Assembly (NCBI GenBank): GCA_017311185.1
Contig: JAESUZ010000756.1
Span: forward strand, 1,116,001 to 1,180,000
From: Proteles cristata cristata
Taxonomy: Eukaryota > Chordata > Mammalia > Carnivora > Hyaenidae
Reading direction: 5' to 3'
Length of the DNA: 64,000 bases
Part shown: piece by piece, positions 35,525 through 46,039 of the stretch
Layout of the letters: each line of letters opens with the position of its first letter
Numbering within the stretch: the first letter of the stretch is position 1
Notes under the pieces: model-generated
Database searches by the model: none
Seen by the model: only the letters and a program-made list of their open reading frames with translations
What the model was told of the DNA's origin: nothing
Made by a program: the position numbers and the translations under genes

Positions 35525-35770
35525 TCTAAAGCAGTCATAAAAACAATGACTTGCTATGTGCCAGGCATGTTTTCAAACCTTGACATCTATAAACTTGTTT
35601 AATCCCCACAACAACTGAAAGAGATAGGTCCTATTTTGACTGGCATTTTACAAATGAGTACACTGAGGCACACTGAACCAGAGATCACAACTAGGCAGGA
35701 GTCAAGCCAGAAACAAAAGCTGTCGGCCTCCCAAATCTGTTCTGAAATCACTCTGTTGCATACTAGCAAT
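35525..35770 (-). mobile_element. MIR
   Basis: CTATGTGCCAGGCATGTTTT, TTTAATCCCCACAACAACTG, TTTTACAAATGAGTACACTGAGG: reverse MIR. Confidence 0.85.
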
Positions 35771-35862
35771 TCTCATTATTTGCAGTATGACCGCAAATAT
35801 TATTTGATATACTTATTATTTGTAGTATATCTCATTGTATCTCATTATTTGCAGTATAACTT
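35771..35862 (+). repeat. Imperfect tandem repeat of TCTCATTATTTGCAGTAT
   Basis: Three to four diverged units lie between 35771 and 35862 (TCTCATTATTTGCAGTAT, ACTTATTATTTGTAGTAT, then TCTCATTATTTGCAGTAT again). Confidence 0.8.
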
Positions 35863-36879
35863 TAAAATTATGACTTTAAAGTTTCCATGAACAGTAGATT
35901 ACTGAATACTAACCCAATGCTCCAGAGGGAAATACGGGGTGATGTTGTTGGAAGCCTCTGATCATAACATTTTCATCAACCAACTAATACATAGCCTAAT
36001 TTAATGTATGTCTGTTTAAAGATATCATATTTAGCATGTATTGGTGATTCATTAACATTGAACTCTCATAGCCAACAGGACTATTATTCATGCCCAAAGT
36101 TTACCTACTACACTTATTTTCTACATCAGATACAACACAGCCTTCTTGCACTTAGGAACATTAGACAGCACTTTAGTGTTATGCTTAAGAGTCCTCTTAA
36201 ACAGCAAAGTCACCAACAAAAAACACAAAAATGAAGAAAAAAAAAAGTGGCATTGCATGGACCTGGACAGGACACTTGTTTACAGCAGGAGAGCCGACCC
36301 AAGAGGGGAGAGTGTTGCCTTGTTTGACCTCAGCTGGGAACACGCATGTCAGATGACTCAAAGTTTTCCCCACTCTGAACATGTCTGCAAACGCCCGAGA
36401 AAGTGCCATGACTACTGATTTGGGGGTAATAAATAAATTTCAGCAAGTAGGCAAATTCAAAAATATGGAATCCCCAACTAATGAGAATCAACTGTGCTTG
36501 GAATATCCTTCGGATGCCTTTCTACTTTTATCCCTAAGGGAGAGGGATTCTCCAACTCCCTACACTCCTCCAATCCCATCTAAGGATCTCCTCCTGAATG
36601 GCCATTGTCCCAGAGAGGCCTAAGCAAATCCATGTAACTGATGCTTGCTGCCTACCGCCAGTCATCCACTCAGCTAAAAGCTTCTTGTGACTTCCATGTG
36701 CCATGCACATTGCTAAGAGCTGAGAGGAATGTGCTGAATAAGATATATGTCTGTTTAGGCTACTGCTCACGGATTCCTCCTATTAGAAATCGAAGAGATT
36801 GCCAAAGGTCCCATGGGTTTTTCAGAGAGCTAAAGAAAATAGCTTCTCAATGTAACTAAATTGTATCTTGTACTCAGAG

Positions 36880-37114
36880 GGGCGCCTGGGTGGCTTAGTC
36901 GGTTAAGTGACCGACTTTCGCTTAGGTCATGATCTCACGGTTTGTGGGTTCAAGCCCCGCGTCGGGCTCTGTGCTGACTGCCAGCTCGGAGCCTGGAGCC
37001 TGTTTCATTCTGTGATTCCCTCTTTCTCTGACCCTCCCCTGCTCACGCTGTCTGTCTCTCTCTCTCTCTCCTAAAAATAAATAAAACATTAAAAAAAAAT
37101 TTTTTTTTAAAAAT
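36880..37114 (+). mobile_element. CAN-SINE, young felid subfamily
   Basis: Flanked by a perfect 22-bp target duplication (36858-36879 and 37115-37136), the longest in the window. Antisense to ESR1. Confidence 0.96.
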
Positions 37115-37225
37115 AAATTGTATCTTGTACTCAGAGTATACATCCTTTCTCTCTGAATTGCTTGAAATATTCTTGGAAAAGTAAATATAGTCATTTGTGA
37201 GGTCTTCCAAAAAAGGCAGATAACA

Positions 37226-37396
37226 GGGGTGCCTGGGTGACTCAGTCAGTTAAGCATCCAACTTCGTCTCAGGTCATGATCTCACGGTTCGTGGGTTTGA
37301 GCCCCACGTCAGGCTTTGTGCTGACAGCTAGCTCAGAGCCTGGAGCCTGTTTCAGATTCTGTGTGTGTCTCTCTCTCTAACCCTCCCCTGCTCACA

Positions 37397-37427
<31 letters not shown>

Positions 37428-37451
37428 AGAAATAAATAAAAACATTTTTTT
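37226..37451 (+). mobile_element. CAN-SINE
   Basis: Perfect target duplication AAAAAGGCAGATAACA on both sides (left ends at 37225, right at 37452-37467). Confidence 0.95.
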
Positions 37452-37602
37452 AAAAAGGCAGATAACAAAGTTAACAGTAAAGGACCCTTAAAATCAATTA
37501 TGTTTCTGACAATGTTGTATTGTGAACATTTCACAAAAGCAAAAAACAAATAAAAACAAAACAAAAAACACATTACTGAAAATAATGTTAAAAGTAAAAT
37601 GA

Positions 37603-37850
37603 GGGGCGCCTGGGTGGCTTAGTCAGTTAAGCATCCGACTTTCGCTTAGGTCATGATCTCGCGGTTCGTGGGTTCGAGCCCCGCGTCGGGCTCTGTGCTG
37701 ACTGCCAGCTCAGAGCCTGGAGCCTGTTTCAGTCTGTGACTCCCTCTCTCTCTGACCCTCCCCTGCTCACGCTGTCTCTCTCTCTCTCTCTAGAAATAAA
37801 TAAAAACATTAAAAAAAAAAAAAAAGATTACTATGTTTAAAAAAAAAAAA
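37603..37850 (+). mobile_element. CAN-SINE, young felid subfamily
   Basis: Body nearly identical to other young copies. Duplicated GTAAAATGA on both sides. The tail holds two long A runs separated by GATTACTATGTTT. Confidence 0.94.
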
Positions 37851-38426
37851 ATGTAAAATGAATCATAGATGCACCTGATTATTCAAAACAGAGTGTTTGG
37901 TTGACAGAATAGGGAATTCCACTCAGCTTTAAATGCCTTGTGTAAATTCACATGCATCCAGAACTCTGAGAGACACAGCGGCCAAGGCTGTCCTTCAGTT
38001 ACCTCCATACAAATACACATGCAGAACACGTGGCCCTCAGACCCCACCCCCCCATCCACACACCTACTGTGTATCATAACCCTGATATGTGAACTGCTAG
38101 GAATATAAAAATGTGTTTTATTTCATCTCTGCCACTGATCAGCTATACAACTGGGGACAAGGTAACCAAATGAATGAATAAATGAGTGAACAGTCAAAGC
38201 AATTCCACTTAAGTGAAAATTTCTTTCTGATTTTGTTTGTTTTATTTCTATCCTTAGAGACAAGGAAAAAAAAATGTTTTTAAAGCTTTTATGTAGTTAA
38301 TGCTGCTATGGGTTATTCTTACACCACTGGCTTTCCCATGCTAGTTAGGTAGGAACTCTATTGAGCCATGTTCCAAATTTCATTAAAACAACAGATGAAA
38401 CAGGTCAATAAAGAAATAATCCAGAT

Positions 38427-38658
38427 GGGGCGCCAGGGTGGCTCAGTTGGCTAAGCGTCCGACTTCAGCTCGGGCCATGATCTCACGGTTCGTGGGTTCA
38501 AGCCCCCCATCGGGCTCTGTGCTAACAACTAGCTCAGAACCTGGAGCCTGTTTCAGATTCTGTGTCTCCCTCTGTCTCTGACCCTCCCCTGCTCACCCTG
38601 TCTCTCTCTCTGTCTCTCTCCTAGAAATAAATAAAACATTAAAAAAAAGAAAAAAGAA
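38427..38658 (+). mobile_element. CAN-SINE
   Basis: GGGGCGCCAGGGTGGCTCAG head. Near-perfect flanking duplications AAAGAAATAATCCAGAT and AAAGAAATAAACCAGAA. Confidence 0.94.
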
Positions 38659-38734
38659 AAAGAAATAAACCAGAAAAGGTGGAAGAAAAAAATCTAGGAC
38701 TATGCAGAGGGAGCAACTAAAACAGAGAGGAAAG

Positions 38735-38738
<4 letters not shown>

Positions 38739-38773
<35 letters not shown>
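38739..38773 (+). repeat. (AG)n microsatellite
   Basis: About 17 uninterrupted AG units. Confidence 0.93.
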
Positions 38774-38775
<2 letters not shown>

Positions 38776-39261
38776 GCTACCTAACTTAACAGAGAAAAAG
38801 AAGCCAAAAAGAGTTTAAAGAACATCAGAAAACAAAGCAAAGAAAGGAGAAAATATGAGAACGAATTACTAAAAAAAATCAGCAGAGAACAGAGAAGTAT
38901 GCCAATGCAAAAATTACTATTTCTAACATCATTTGGTTGCAGGGAAATTAAAAGAAAATGGTCTTTTACTTCCAGGATCTTAGGAAAATAATCCCAAGTT
39001 TTTCTATGAGAAAAGTGAGTCAAGTTGCCAAGAAAACTGCCCAGGAAGTAGTGCCTGGCACACCACGTCATCAGCTGGGGCCCTACACATGCCGCCATGT
39101 GGGAAGGAGCCCCCCAGCCAGAGGAGGATGCAGGCTGGGAATGGCAGCAGGGAGCCAGGGGCTTTCAGACCACACAGTTCTGTGGCTTCCAAGCTGGAGG
39201 TGAGAATCGCTCCCTCCGAAACCGGCAACACTTGGGGAACTGTCTAAAGGAAGAGCCCCAG

Positions 39262-39483
39262 GGCACCTGGTTGGCTCAGTGACTTGGGCTCAGGTCATGA
39301 TCTCTTGGTTTGTGAGTTCTGTGAGTTGAAGCCCAGAGCTGGGCTCTCTCTTTGTGCTGACAGCTCAGAGCCTGGAGTCTGCTTCAGATTCTGTATCTCG
39401 TTCTCTCTCTGCCCTCCCCCTGCTCACTCACTCTCTCTCTCTCTCTCTCTCAAAAATAAGTAAATATTACCAAATAAATAAAT
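39262..39483 (+). mobile_element. CAN-SINE (older, with head deletion)
   Basis: GGGCACCTGGTTGGCTCAGT head lacks the TTAAGCGTC segment. It continues to the CT repeat and AAATAAATAAATAAG tail. Confidence 0.9.
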
Positions 39484-40434
39484 AAGAAAAGCCCTATCCG
39501 AGTGTATCCAGGGCTTATTTGGAAATAACTAGTCCTGAACACTTCTTAATTAGCTTTATTAGCTTTAGGTGAGCTTCTAAATTTTTCCCAAAGCATAATT
39601 CACAGAAAGTAGAAAATTACAAGACCAAGTGGCCTACTATCTCATCAACAAGCACACGATTAAAATAGATGTTACAGGAACAGACTAAGGACCCAATTTT
39701 GCCCTTCTAAAAAGTGCAGAGGAGAAACCAAGAAAAAAACAAAACAAAACAAAACAAAAAATCCAGGCTTGTTTGGAGATTTCTTTTTAAATTTTCTGTG
39801 TAGTAGTCATAGGTACTTGTTAGACTTACGGTATTAATATAATTGACAGTATCATCATTGAAATATTGACTACTTAAATTATAACCACCCCAATAAGTGA
39901 AATCCATTACAAGGATTTGATTTCAGCATAGGACAAACGTGTCCGGGCTATACAACAGGCAACCAGAACTACTCCCTACCCCAGTTAACACCAGACCCTC
40001 GTCACCACCAGGACCGCCCTCAACATTATCTCTTCATCACGTCACCGCATCACTTACAAGTGGCAGTCATACCGTTTCTTATTTGACCCAGCTTCTTGAA
40101 ATGATTACTTTATTACTACATCAAATTTCATCAGCTAGGACCAAAATAGTTGTCTTTCTATCTTTCCTATTTTTAATACAGTCTAAACATACACACATAA
40201 TCGAAAGTCTTGTTGATTAATGCAACGCTTCCCTCAAAATTCCTAATAATATTCTCCAAGGTGCAGGACTCAGTAATTATGGTTTCTTCCCTCATGAGAT
40301 CAAGAATATCATAAAGGTGCTTCACCTCCAGCCCACTGAATTCTCTGGATCGCAGAAGGCAGCAGGTGTGTTATGTTTTAGAAGTGGGGCAAGGGACTGC
40401 TCAAACACACCTTTTTAAAAAAAATGGCATTATC

Positions 40435-40710
40435 GGGGTGCCTGGGTGGCTCAGTTCGTTAAGAGTCCGACTTCGTCTCAGGTCATGATCTCACAGTTCA
40501 TTGGTTCGAGCCCCGCATCGGGCTCTGTGCTGACAGCCAGCATGGAGCCTGGAGCCTGGAATCTGTTTTGGATTCTGTTACTCCCACTCTCTCTGACCCT
40601 CCCCTGCTCACACTGTATCTCTGTATCTCTGTATCTCTCTCTCTCTCTCTCTCTCTTTCAGAAATAAATAAAACATTTTAAAAATTTTAAAAAAGAATTA
40701 TAAAATAAAG
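40435..40710 (+). mobile_element. CAN-SINE
   Basis: GGGGTGCCTGGGTGGCTCAG head. Internal triplication of CTGTATCT near 40615. Target duplication ATGGCATTATC (ends 40434; 40711-40721). Last SINE before the SINE-free promoter block. Confidence 0.95.
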
Positions 40711-40721
40711 ATGGCATTATC

Positions 40722-43700
40722 TATGAATGCATTGGCAGAGTTTAAAACATAAGATAACACTACTTAATGGCTTTGACAGGCTGCCTCCTTTCTATGAAAT
40801 CTCTCACACTTTCACTTTGGTTCGTTTGTGTTCAAGTGTCTGCATTTGGTGGATTTACAAAGCATCTTTCTCTGGGGTGTGCGTCTTGGTGCTGAACAGT
40901 TGTGGCTGCTCTACGCTTTCCTTCCTCACTAAGCAAACAGAGTCTTGGAATGAAGCTAAATGACTAATTTGTCCTGTCCATTCAATGGATCCTGGAAAGA
41001 AGGGAACATACCTAGCACGCAATTCCTTGTGCTGGGTTCTTCTAAAGTTACATTAAAAATAATACTGCCGTCACAAGAAGGAATCAGATGTATTAGTTTT
41101 GTGCTCAGCAGGTGTTTTAGAAAAATATATAATTATAATTCATATCTTTCCTTGTGTAAAACTATTTTCACATAATCAGGGTTTTGGCTTTTTTAAATGT
41201 ATCTTAAACAAATGTTATTTATGAGAAGCCAGGCTGCAAACAAATGTTACGGATGGTGATAAAGATATTGTTTAAATTTGACTATGACAGAAAGTGATTT
41301 CATATTATCATTACTTTATATTTCCAGTGAAAACTCCTGACCACTTAAATATGTCCTTCCCTGCTATCTTTGAGCTTGTAAAAGCACCAGAATGAATACT
41401 ACTAGGTGGAGGAGATAATAAAATATTGAACTCTTTGATAGCTTATGCACTGCTTTCATATATACTATCCCGCCTGATAAAATTATTAATATCTTATCAT
41501 TAACAGAGAGTTTGCCATCTTGCATAGTTTTTCCTGATAATGTATGGCTCCTGCACTTGTTTCCTTGCTCCCCTGTCTTTTATATTCTTAAAACAAGAGG
41601 AAACCAAAATGCTAAACCGGAATCTTCCCAAATTCTGAACGTCATATCCGAAATATATTCACAAAAGCAATCCAAGGACCCAAATTAACTGAGTTCGAGA
41701 AAGCAGATTAGAATAAGTGGCAATTATCCTTCAGGAGCTTTTTACCAAACAGGTACAAGCCCCATGGAGTAGGTGAAAATGAAATGGGGATTCAAGATGC
41801 TATTCCGTTTTCAACCTAAAATACACTCATTCTCGAGGCAGTATGTGGCTCCTTCAACTATTCTTAGACTAACGCAAAACGTCAGGCAAACAGTAACAAC
41901 TTAAATAAGTAAAATGAGAACAGATATAAAGGGTCCTAAAGTATCACCTAAATACAAGGGAAGAATTATTGGAAACTTGAAAATTAGCGATTCAAATCTC
42001 TCCCTACAAATGAGCTTTATTCAAAGTTGAGAAATAGTTTTAAATGATCACCAGTGAACGTACTATTCACTCAAAATATGCCCACAGCCAGCATACAAAT
42101 TACAGAGCATGGACTCCGATGCAAAAGTTCTGCGCGTCTGTTAAGTTTTCGGGAAGAAGTGGGCAATGTTGAGTGAGGCTTTAGTAATATCGGGTAGTAA
42201 AACTGAAATGAATGTGGAGCACTAAATACTTAATTTGACTTTTTAAAAATATGGTGGATATAATTACATTTCATCTTTAGTTTTATTCAAACCTCCTAAG
42301 TTGTTTGAACACTAAAAAGGAACTGCACGTGAGATGAGTCCCAGTTGCCTTCATTATGAAATTTCAGGTAAGATCTATCCTGCAAAGCCACAGCTCTGCC
42401 TGCTTACAAATGCATTCCCTCTCAACAATTTGTTGCAACGTGTGACCATTTTTCTCACATTATTGTATGCCCAGCACAGTTTTACCTATCACATTTCTTT
42501 ATAGACAGATATGGCTGCATATTGCAGCCAATAGAAGAAAGTAACCATAGTATCTTAATGCTAAATGATGTGAAGTTCAGCTAAATTCTCTGAACATCCC
42601 AGTGGGACAGTCAGGTAGACGATCCACACGACACCACCATTTTACAAATGGAAAACTTAAGAATCACAAATAGTAAAGCTTAATCTAACTGACCTGAAGA
42701 CACCAACTAACTTCTAGGGGGAAAAGAAAAGAAAAACGACTTAAATAGCTTTTTGGTTTGTGTAGCTAAAACGACCACCCACTCCCCTGAATTTTTTGTT
42801 TCTACTGACCATAACATGTAAGACCACTAACTTTCAAACTTCCACAGCAAGAAATACAGTTTACATCATAGTCGGCACATACAGGCATACAGAATTAAAA
42901 CAAATTTTCCAGAACAGAACCCACCCTTACTAAATATCATGCACTCTGATATCTTCTATTATATTCGTGTCTATTTTAGTTCTTTAAAAAAAATGTTCTA
43001 GACTCACTAAACTGATTTCATGATTGCCTGGGTTATGACAAGCAGTTTCAAAACACTGCTTTCAACCCCCTAAACTTTGGAAACTACTGAAGATAAGAGA
43101 CGGTTTCTAAAAGAGCCTGATCAATTCTTTGTACCCAGAGTTATTCAAACAGGAAAAATGAGAGGGCAAAAATATTAAATAACATCTGTCCATCTGAAAC
43201 AACACTTGCATAAAGTCACCTCTTCCACCCTGGTTCCTGAGAGGCAGATTTCAAACCAAAGAGTAAGGATGTTATAGGAAATAAACCACAAAGAAAAAAA
43301 TCATTCTAAAACTGAGTTTCCACATAGAATCCCATGTGTATGAGTTTTTACTTCATTATTCAAGTTCTGTGTCGTTATTCTAAACATATCTGAATATCAT
43401 CCAATGCAAAAAGTTTAAGATGGGGCACATTATAGTGATATTATTTGCCACTGGGATGATGAACAATTCTGAATAAAATGTGGTCCCCTCTTTATGTGAC
43501 CATGCTCACTTTGTAATTATTAGCAAGGCAGTAAATAATCCACCGAGGAGCAGTCTCATTAGTGCCCATTGAATTCAGTAGGATTAATTTGCAATAAAAG
43601 AACTGAAAATTAAATGGAGAGGAAAACAGTTTCTGGAGTCCACCATAAGGTTATGGAATTCACATCATACCAGTGCCTTCCTCCACATCAAGGAGTTTAA

Positions 43701-45129
43701 AAGGTTGTGAGAATAAGACTTAATCGTTATATTTTGTTCTAACACTTAAAAAAAAAAAAAAAGAAGAAATTCTTTCTCTTTCCATTTTAACCCTGGATGA
43801 AAACAAGTAAAATTAATTTGAAATAGGCCAACTTTTTAAAGTTTTGTTCATTTTCTGCCTTTTAAGTAATAATTCAGTCTGAACCTGTTTGGCTGTGGGA
43901 TGCTCCAAAGTCGTTTGAGGAGACTGATAGATATGGGGTATGTTCAGATACCCCAAGAGTACACCCTTCAGAATCATCAGGGCCAACCCGCACCTTCCTC
44001 CTGTTTCTTCTGCTATGATTATCTCTGGAAATAGAACACTAATAGAAAACAGTCTACACCTTGCAATCCAGAAGGGTGCGGGTGAGGGCCGGAGGCAAGC
44101 CCAGACTCCAGTCTGCAGTCTGTGCCTAACTCAGCACCAGGTCATGTGGGCACCCTGAGGCCTTCCAAACTCACTCCAGAGTCTAGCTGGCCTTGGATGC
44201 CTAGGGCACGGGTGTTCATCAGAGTCACCCACGTAAGCCCTCCCCAGGTCCACCAGAAAGAGAAAGGAGAAATTGTCAAAGGGGAATGGGAGAAGGGAGA
44301 AAAGTATAATCCTAGGGGAGTGGGGGAATAAGGACGCAAAACACTGGCCACTTAAGTCACAAATGTGTTCCTGTATGTCCCGGACTGCTAACACCACTTC
44401 TACAGACTGAAAGACACAGAGCCCACCTGATCCCGCACACCATTCCAGGGGCATCTCTGCCTGGTAGGCCAGAGATGTAATTTAGCTGGCAGAAGAGTTA
44501 CTTCAAAATGCTCTCTGATGTGGCATGTTTTAAACTCACAAGACACCTATAAATCTGCGACTGTCAGAAGTCCTATGCCAGCAATCTGCTCCAACACTGA
44601 CCCAGCCAGATAACTCCGAAATCAGAAACTTGTTAAGACTCATTCAATTCTTCTACTGCTCTCCTGAGGAGCGCAATTCAGTCCTAAAGCCCTTGAACTT
44701 GGGGATGGAGAGGAAGGGGGAAAGGAGGTGCTGGGAAACAAACAAAACAACCAAAAAGCATCATCGTCATCATAATAGTAGCGTGCATATTTCGAATCCG
44801 AAATTCTAGATGAAAGGAAATTTTGCCAGCACATTAAGACAATAATTTCAAATAACAGTAATAATTAAACTCCGAGCTCTGCTAAGCCCAAACACCTCTA
44901 GCTTTAAATACCAAAGCAAGACACTCACTAGGGGCTCCAAGAGCTTTGCGGGTTTTTTGGATTTTTTTTTTTCTTTTGCTTTGGGGTGTTCCCCCCTAAC
45001 AAATAACCGCTGCTTTGTACGATTTTCCAAAATGGGTTAGGAAGCCCACTGGTTTTCGGAGCTGCCTCTTACGCAGATGACAGGGGGTGGAGAAATAGCA
45101 TTTTCTTTAAGCCGCCAAGCGAGAGAACT
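40722..45129. other. Repeat-poor part of intron 1 next to exon 1
   Basis: No SINE, LINE or LTR was recognised across about 4.4 kb, in contrast to the SINE cluster just before it. Only A runs (43750) and T runs (44962) interrupt it. A candidate zone for intronic enhancers by absence of insertions only. Confidence 0.6.
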
Positions 45130-45372
45130 TGGCTCACGAACCGAGATCTGCAAACCACCACCCGCACGGCCCGCGCGCACCGCGCCCCCTCGCCCCCCAC
45201 CCCCACCCGGGTCGGGCCGCGCGTCCCCCAGCCGCTGCGGCGGTGGTGCCCGGCGCCCAGCCCCGCGGCCCGCCGCCTCCCGCGAGCTCCGGGCGGCGCG
45301 GCGCCCCCGCTCCTCCCGACCGCCGGGCGCGCGGCGGGCCACCCGACGGGGCGCGGCGCGCGGCGCGGGTAC

Positions 45373-45824
45373 CTGTAGAACGCGGGCGGACCGGCCTCGC
45401 GCACCGCATAGCCGCTCGGCTCGTTCTCCAGGTAATAGGGCACCTGCTGGCCGTGGGGGTGCAGGAAGGGCGAGAGCTGCGGCGGCGGGTGCAGCAGCAC
45501 CAGCGGGCTCGGAGACACGCTGTTGAGCGGCGGGAAGCCCCCCAGGCCGTTGGCGCCGAACGCCGCCGCCTCGGACCCGGGGCCGTAGGCGAGGCCCGAC
45601 TGGCCGTAGACCGGCGCGGAGGGGGCGGGCGCGCCGTTAAAGTCGTACGCGGCGCCCTCGGGGTAGTTGTACACGGCGGGCTTGCCGCCGTCCACGTACA
45701 CCTCGCCCAGGGGCCGCTCCAGGGGGATCTTGAGTTGCGGGCGGTTCAGGGTCTCCAGCTCGTTCCCTTGGATTTGATGCAGCAGGGCCATTCCAGACGC
45801 TTTGGTGTGGAGGGTCATGGTCAT
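45373..45824 (-). CDS. ESR1: Estrogen receptor alpha, coding exon 1 (N-terminal AF-1 domain)
   Basis: The frame opens with [20 protein letters not shown], which is the ESR1 amino terminus, and runs 150 codons plus two bases of codon 151 (452 nt). It ends at a splice donor, AG|GTACCC, with the GT at 45372-45371. The start at 45824 has A at -3 (GACCATGA), and a second in-frame ATG is codon 3. This exon encodes the A/B region, a disordered ligand-independent activation domain (AF-1) of a nuclear hormone-activated transcription factor. The phospho-acceptor serines known in the human protein are present at 102, 104, 106 (SVSPSP) and 118 (QLSPFL). Residue numbering matches human exactly through codon 151, so there is no net indel. 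Several substitutions are seen against my memory of human, mostly at residues 44-47 and 62-80. The exon lies inside a CpG island. Identity is very secure; the species is not resolved beyond a felid. Confidence 0.98.
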
Positions 45825-45875
45825 GGTCAGTGGCCGTGGGCAAGGCGCACACGGTGTCCCCGCGCGACAGAGGGC

Positions 45876-45938
45876 TCAGCAGCCGACCGGCCACCTGGAA
45901 GAAGAGCACAGCCCGCGGTTAGAGGCGGCGCAGCGCAT
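45876..45938 (-). CDS. 20-codon upstream ORF in the ESR1 leader
   Basis: A short frame starts at ATG 45938 and ends at TGA 45878-45876, encoding MRCAASNRGLCSSSRWPVGC. It stops 51 nt before the ESR1 start codon and is in the same frame as it, separated by the stop. Human ESR1 exon 1 carries a uORF at the same place that I recall as also 20 codons long and very similar, so length and position look conserved across carnivore and primate. Its likely role is to dampen translation of the main frame in transcripts from the proximal promoter. A splice acceptor lies inside it (cut at 45895/45894), so transcripts spliced from distal leader exons lose its ATG. Translation is inferred, not shown. Confidence 0.72.
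   Translation of the reverse strand: MRCAASNRGLCSSSRWPVGC
45885..45915 (-). promoter_or_regulatory. Internal 3' splice site in ESR1 exon 1 for distal leader exons
   Basis: On the minus strand the sequence GTGCTCTTCTTCCAG|GTGG gives a pyrimidine-rich tract followed by CAG, with the cut between 45895 and 45894. This is exactly 70 nt upstream of the ATG. In human ESR1, alternative upstream leader exons are known to splice to a common acceptor at this place, so the function is inferred by position and sequence match. The acceptor also serves as coding sequence for the uORF. Confidence 0.75.
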
Positions 45939-46039
45939 GTCCCACCGCGAAGCGAGTTCTGGCCCTGCCCCGGGATCCGGCCGGCTCCGTGGAGCCCGGC
46001 GACCTGATGCGAGCAAGTGCAGCCCGGCGCGAGCGCGCT

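Larger units (their letters stand above)
34351..36857. other. Intron 1, mostly unique
   Basis: Outside the MIR and short tandem at 35525-35862, no repeat or gene recognised. The open frame at 34951-35364 has no recognisable protein sense. Confidence 0.55.
9870..45372 (-). other. ESR1: ESR1 first coding intron (35,503 bp)
   Basis: Bounded by the GTACCC donor at 45372 and the CCCTAG acceptor at 9870. The length is similar to the roughly 34 kb I recall for human. The phase is 2 (after the second base of codon 151). No other conserved coding exon was seen in it on either strand. About half is readable as dispersed repeats, listed separately. The 41.2-45.0 kb part nearest exon 1 is nearly repeat-free. 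Confidence 0.95.

Noticed and set aside
45069..45372. Extension of the ESR1 frame past codon 150 into the intron (251-codon frame)
   Set aside because: A consensus donor AG|GTACCC lies at 45373/45372, and exon 2 continues the known protein exactly, so the extension is intron read-through.
45129..46007. 292-codon open frame on the + strand, antisense to ESR1 exon 1
   Set aside because: It starts at TTG, not ATG, is made of Arg/Ala/Pro/Gly-rich text expected from a CpG island, and mirrors the real ESR1 frame. No recognised domain.
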